Shown here: positions 5,002-7,135 of the stretch, in pieces
Position numbering within the stretch: the first letter of the stretch is position 1
Layout of the letters: every line of letters begins with the position of its first letter
From: JAAFKA01 sp044348925
Lineage (GTDB): Bacteria > Bacteroidota > Bacteroidia > Cytophagales > Thermoflexibacteraceae
Length of the DNA: 7,135 bases
Assembly (NCBI GenBank): GCA_044348925.1
Contig: JBIKRY010000249.1
Location: forward strand, 1 to 7,135
Direction of reading: 5' to 3'
The notes under the pieces: generated by a model
What the model was told of the DNA's origin: nothing
What the model saw: the letters and a program-made list of their open reading frames with translations, nothing else
The model's database searches: none
Program-made: the position numbers and the translations under genes

Positions 5002-6156
5002 ATGAAAAAATTATTTTTATTTACTGTTTTGGGCATGATGCTCTTGAATTCTTCTTGTAAGCGTGATGATAGTTCTGATGAATTAGTATCAAATCAAAAA
5101 CGTGTGCAAGCTCTTCAAAAAATTTTGGCGGATACCAAATCTGCGTCCCCAGCTCCAGCCATAATGCTATCTGTTGCAAGACCTTCTAAAAATTGGAAGT
5201 GGTCAAATGCACTCGGAAAAGCTAATATTGGTTCAAATGAATCTGCAACTACTTCTCATAGGTGGAGAGTGGCAAGTGTAACCAAAATGTTCACAGCCGT
5301 GTCTATTATGTTATTAGTTGAGGAAAACAAAATCAGCCTTGATGATAATATTAGTAAACATTTAAGTTCTGGTATGATGACTAAAATAAGTAGCCGTATA
5401 GCCAATGTGAACAATATTAAGGTAAGAAATTTACTTAATCACACCTCTTCATTAGGCGAATATACTGGCACAGCAGAATTTGGTAGTTTATTTCCTAATC
5501 CTAATTCAGCCCCTACCCGTGAACAAGTTATTGATATTGGATTGCAAAAATCGCCAGCAGGTGATATGGGTACTTGGAAGTATAGCAATACAGGGTATAG
5601 TTTGCTAAGTTTAATAATTGAAAAAGTATCAGGAAAACCGTATAGGACATTTGTAAAAGAACGTATTTTGGATCCACTTAAAATGAATAATTCTTATTTT
5701 TCTAATGATGAATTTATGATAAAACCTTTTTTAACTCCTTACTTGACATTCACTCCTCCAGCTACAGAAAAAGATAACTATGCCACTTTTAACTGTAATT
5801 GGGGAATTGGCACAGGAGATTTAATTAGTTCACTTGACGATTTACAAACATTCTTACAGGCATTGATGCAAGGCAAAATTGTTTCTAATCAAAGTCTTCA
5901 AATAATGAAAAGTAATGGAGTTTCATCGGCTTACACTGGTCTGCCAAGTGAAACATACGGGTTAGGTTTTATTATGGCCGAAAATCCAGATTTTATTGGT
6001 CATGCGGGAGATTTATATGGCATCCATACCAAAGCATTTTATCTTAAATCTATTGATACTTATATTGTTACTGCAATAAATCTAAATAATCAAGATGATC
6101 AGGTATTTGAAATGATGGCAAACGTGAAAGATTGGATAGAAAAAAATGACAAATAA
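5002..6156 (+). CDS. Serine hydrolase lipoprotein, beta-lactamase (class C/esterase) family
   Basis: A 384-residue PF00144-type protein. The ATG at 5002 begins a lipoprotein signal peptide (MKKLFLFTVLGMMLLNSSCK) with lipobox-like LNSSC and lipidated Cys19, so it should be membrane-anchored outside the cytoplasm. The longer frame from 4882 overlaps the AraC gene and is rejected. All three active-site motifs are present: S92-V-T-K95 (nucleophile and general base), Y194-S-N196, and H334-A-G336 in place of the KTG of true beta-lactamases. LLNHTSSL (144-151) is a family signature. Known: such proteins may be D,D-peptidases, esterases or peptide hydrolases, and few confer beta-lactam resistance; HxG favours an esterase or peptidase-like role. 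It follows the AraC regulator by 49 bp. Catalytically intact by inspection; substrate unknown. Confidence 0.92.
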   Translation: MKKLFLFTVLGMMLLNSSCKRDDSSDELVSNQKRVQALQKILADTKSASPAPAIMLSVARPSKNWKWSNALGKANIGSNESATTSHRWRVASVTKMFTAVSIMLLVEENKISLDDNISKHLSSGMMTKISSRIANVNNIKVRNLLNHTSSLGEYTGTAEFGSLFPNPNSAPTREQVIDIGLQKSPAGDMGTWKYSNTGYSLLSLIIEKVSGKPYRTFVKERILDPLKMNNSYFSNDEFMIKPFLTPYLTFTPPATEKDNYATFNCNWGIGTGDLISSLDDLQTFLQALMQGKIVSNQSLQIMKSNGVSSAYTGLPSETYGLGFIMAENPDFIGHAGDLYGIHTKAFYLKSIDTYIVTAINLNNQDDQVFEMMANVKDWIEKNDK

Positions 6157-6165
6157 ATTTTCAAC

Positions 6166-6232
6166 TATCAGTTTTAGCAAAAAGGTTGCTGTTTTTACCA
6201 ATATTTTTGTTAAAACTGGTAAAAATAGCAAC
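6166..6232 (+). terminator. Nested hairpins after the serine-hydrolase gene
   Basis: A 16-bp inverted repeat with one G-U pair, GTTGCTGTTTTTACCA (6185-6200) and TGGTAAAAATAGCAAC (6217-6232), encloses a 16-nt loop. A second stem, TATCAGTTTTA (6166-6176) and TAAAACTGGTA (6211-6221), uses part of the same right arm, so the two cannot form together. No T-tract follows the 16-bp stem (sequence TAAACTTC), so it is an unusual terminator or a regulatory leader of the next gene (start 6279). Confidence 0.5.
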
Positions 6233-6278
6233 TAAACTTCTATACAAGTACTAAATCTCAATAAAACATAAAAAGCAG

Positions 6279-7091
6279 ATGAGAAAAATAATATTAATTT
6301 GTTTGATTTTGAATACCCAGTTTCTTTTCGGGCAAAATGAAAATATTTTTCGAAAAGGAAAGTTTCAGATTATAGTTGCATTTAGTTTATTACCAACAAA
6401 TCAAACTAATTCACAAATTGGGTTTACATATATTGATGGAAATCAAAATTCTAATTATGTATTAGATACCATTTCATCAAAATATAATTTAGATAAGAGT
6501 TACTTTGGAAATGCAGCAAACATTGGAATTGGCTACTTTTTTACTGATAAATTTAGAACATCTATTCATGTAAAACCATACTTAAACTCATTTTTATCCA
6601 ATAGTGCAAAAAATGGTAAAGTTTATGGTGTGCAGTTTGATTTAGGTTTAGATTATTTTGCTTCTATTTCCAAGAATTAAAGTGTTTCATTTGGAACAAA
6701 TGTGTCAAGAATTATAGGTGGATTTGGCATTACTTCGGATGGAGCAAAAAACAAAGCGTATTTAGCCGTTAATGGAAACGAACTCTATGACAATGACATC
6801 GGATTTCATATTATAGACAATAGCTGGGCATTTAGTCCAAAAATAGGCTTTCATTATAAGGCTACTACTAATATTATTATTTCTGCAAATAGTGGATTTC
6901 AGATGACCTTTGGGCGTGAGAGTAAAATGAATTTTGCTGGATTGCAGAAAGACGGAGAAACGAAGTGGAATAGCAAAGGTTACAATGACTCTGATGTTAA
7001 TTTGACTATTGACAACATAAAAATAAGTAATGATAACGTGAACTACGGATACCGTATATTCGCCTTTAGGCGAATGAGTCGGCTAAATTGA
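6279..7091 (+). pseudogene. Outer-membrane beta-barrel (porin-like) protein gene, interrupted by an in-frame stop
   Basis: The frame opens with a signal peptide (MRKIILICLILNTQFLFGQ) and reads 133 residues to a TAA at 6678-6680. It then continues in the same frame for another 136 codons to the stop at 7089-7091. The continuous translation is ISKN-stop-SVSFGTNVSRIIGGFG. Alternating polar/aromatic strands run on both sides of the stop (FRTSIHVKPYLNSF, KVYGVQFDLGLDYF, WAFSPKIGFHYKATTNIIISANSGFQMTFG), typical of an 8-10 strand outer-membrane barrel. A single base change such as TTA to TAA would explain the break. Without the second half the barrel cannot close, so the gene is probably inactive unless the stop is read through or is a sequencing error. 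The C-terminus, FAFRRMSRLN, lacks the terminal aromatic expected for barrel assembly and is encoded across a palindrome. A GTG at 6702 could restart translation, but the product would have no signal peptide. Confidence 0.72.
7058..7075. repeat. Perfect palindrome ATTCGCC-TTTA-GGCGAAT
   Basis: A 7-bp perfect inverted repeat with a 4-nt loop, inside the last codons of the broken barrel gene. It is GC-richer than its surroundings and coincides with the point where the protein stops looking like a barrel (after YRIFAFR). It may be a transcript-end hairpin or a junction with a dispersed element. No second copy is in the window. Confidence 0.45.
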
Positions 7092-7135
7092 AAGAAAAAT
7101 AGTAATTATTTCTCAAAATTTGTGAATTTATAACC

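Noticed and set aside
1..7135. CRISPR array, tRNA or rRNA genes
   Set aside because: No regularly spaced short repeats, tRNA cloverleaf or rRNA-like GC-rich conserved stretch seen on either strand.

Overview
The window is AT-rich DNA from a member of the Bacteroidota. Three things point there: promoter boxes of the TAnnTTTG type, start codons without clear Shine-Dalgarno sequences, and secretion signals ending in LLAQ or LFGQ. The family content fits (Rpn/PD-(D/E)XK nuclease, lipocalin-like proteins, SxxK serine hydrolase lipoprotein, porin-like barrel protein). I cannot name a genus.

Left part (1-1620, + strand): the end of an AAA15/RloA-type ATPase overlaps by 20 bp an RloB-type TOPRIM protein. 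This two-gene layout matches RloA/RloB and resembles other ATPase + TOPRIM anti-phage systems (PARIS, OLD, Gabija). The RloB is longer than usual and carries a cysteine-rich insertion that looks like a metal-binding module. Convergent to it, across a 237-bp non-coding stretch that is noticeably GC-richer than its surroundings, lies an Rpn-family nuclease (complement 1858-2751). RloAB and Rpn together suggest a small defence or mobile accessory cluster.

Middle (2752-4163): a secreted protein with two lipocalin-like domains (complement 2988-3779) sits between two direct copies of a roughly 95-120 bp repeat (2832-2944 and 3968-4110). The arrangement looks like a gene carried as a cassette or inserted by recombination between dispersed repeats. 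Several strong hairpins lie in the gaps, one of which overlaps the Rpn promoter.

Right part (4164-7135, + strand): an AraC-family regulator is followed 49 bp later by a lipoprotein of the serine beta-lactamase/esterase family with an intact S-x-x-K / Y-x-N / H-x-G active site, plausibly its target or partner. After a hairpin-rich gap comes an outer-membrane beta-barrel gene broken by one in-frame stop codon, whose 3' end runs into an 18-bp palindrome. The window reads as an accessory region built from several independently acquired pieces rather than one long operon.
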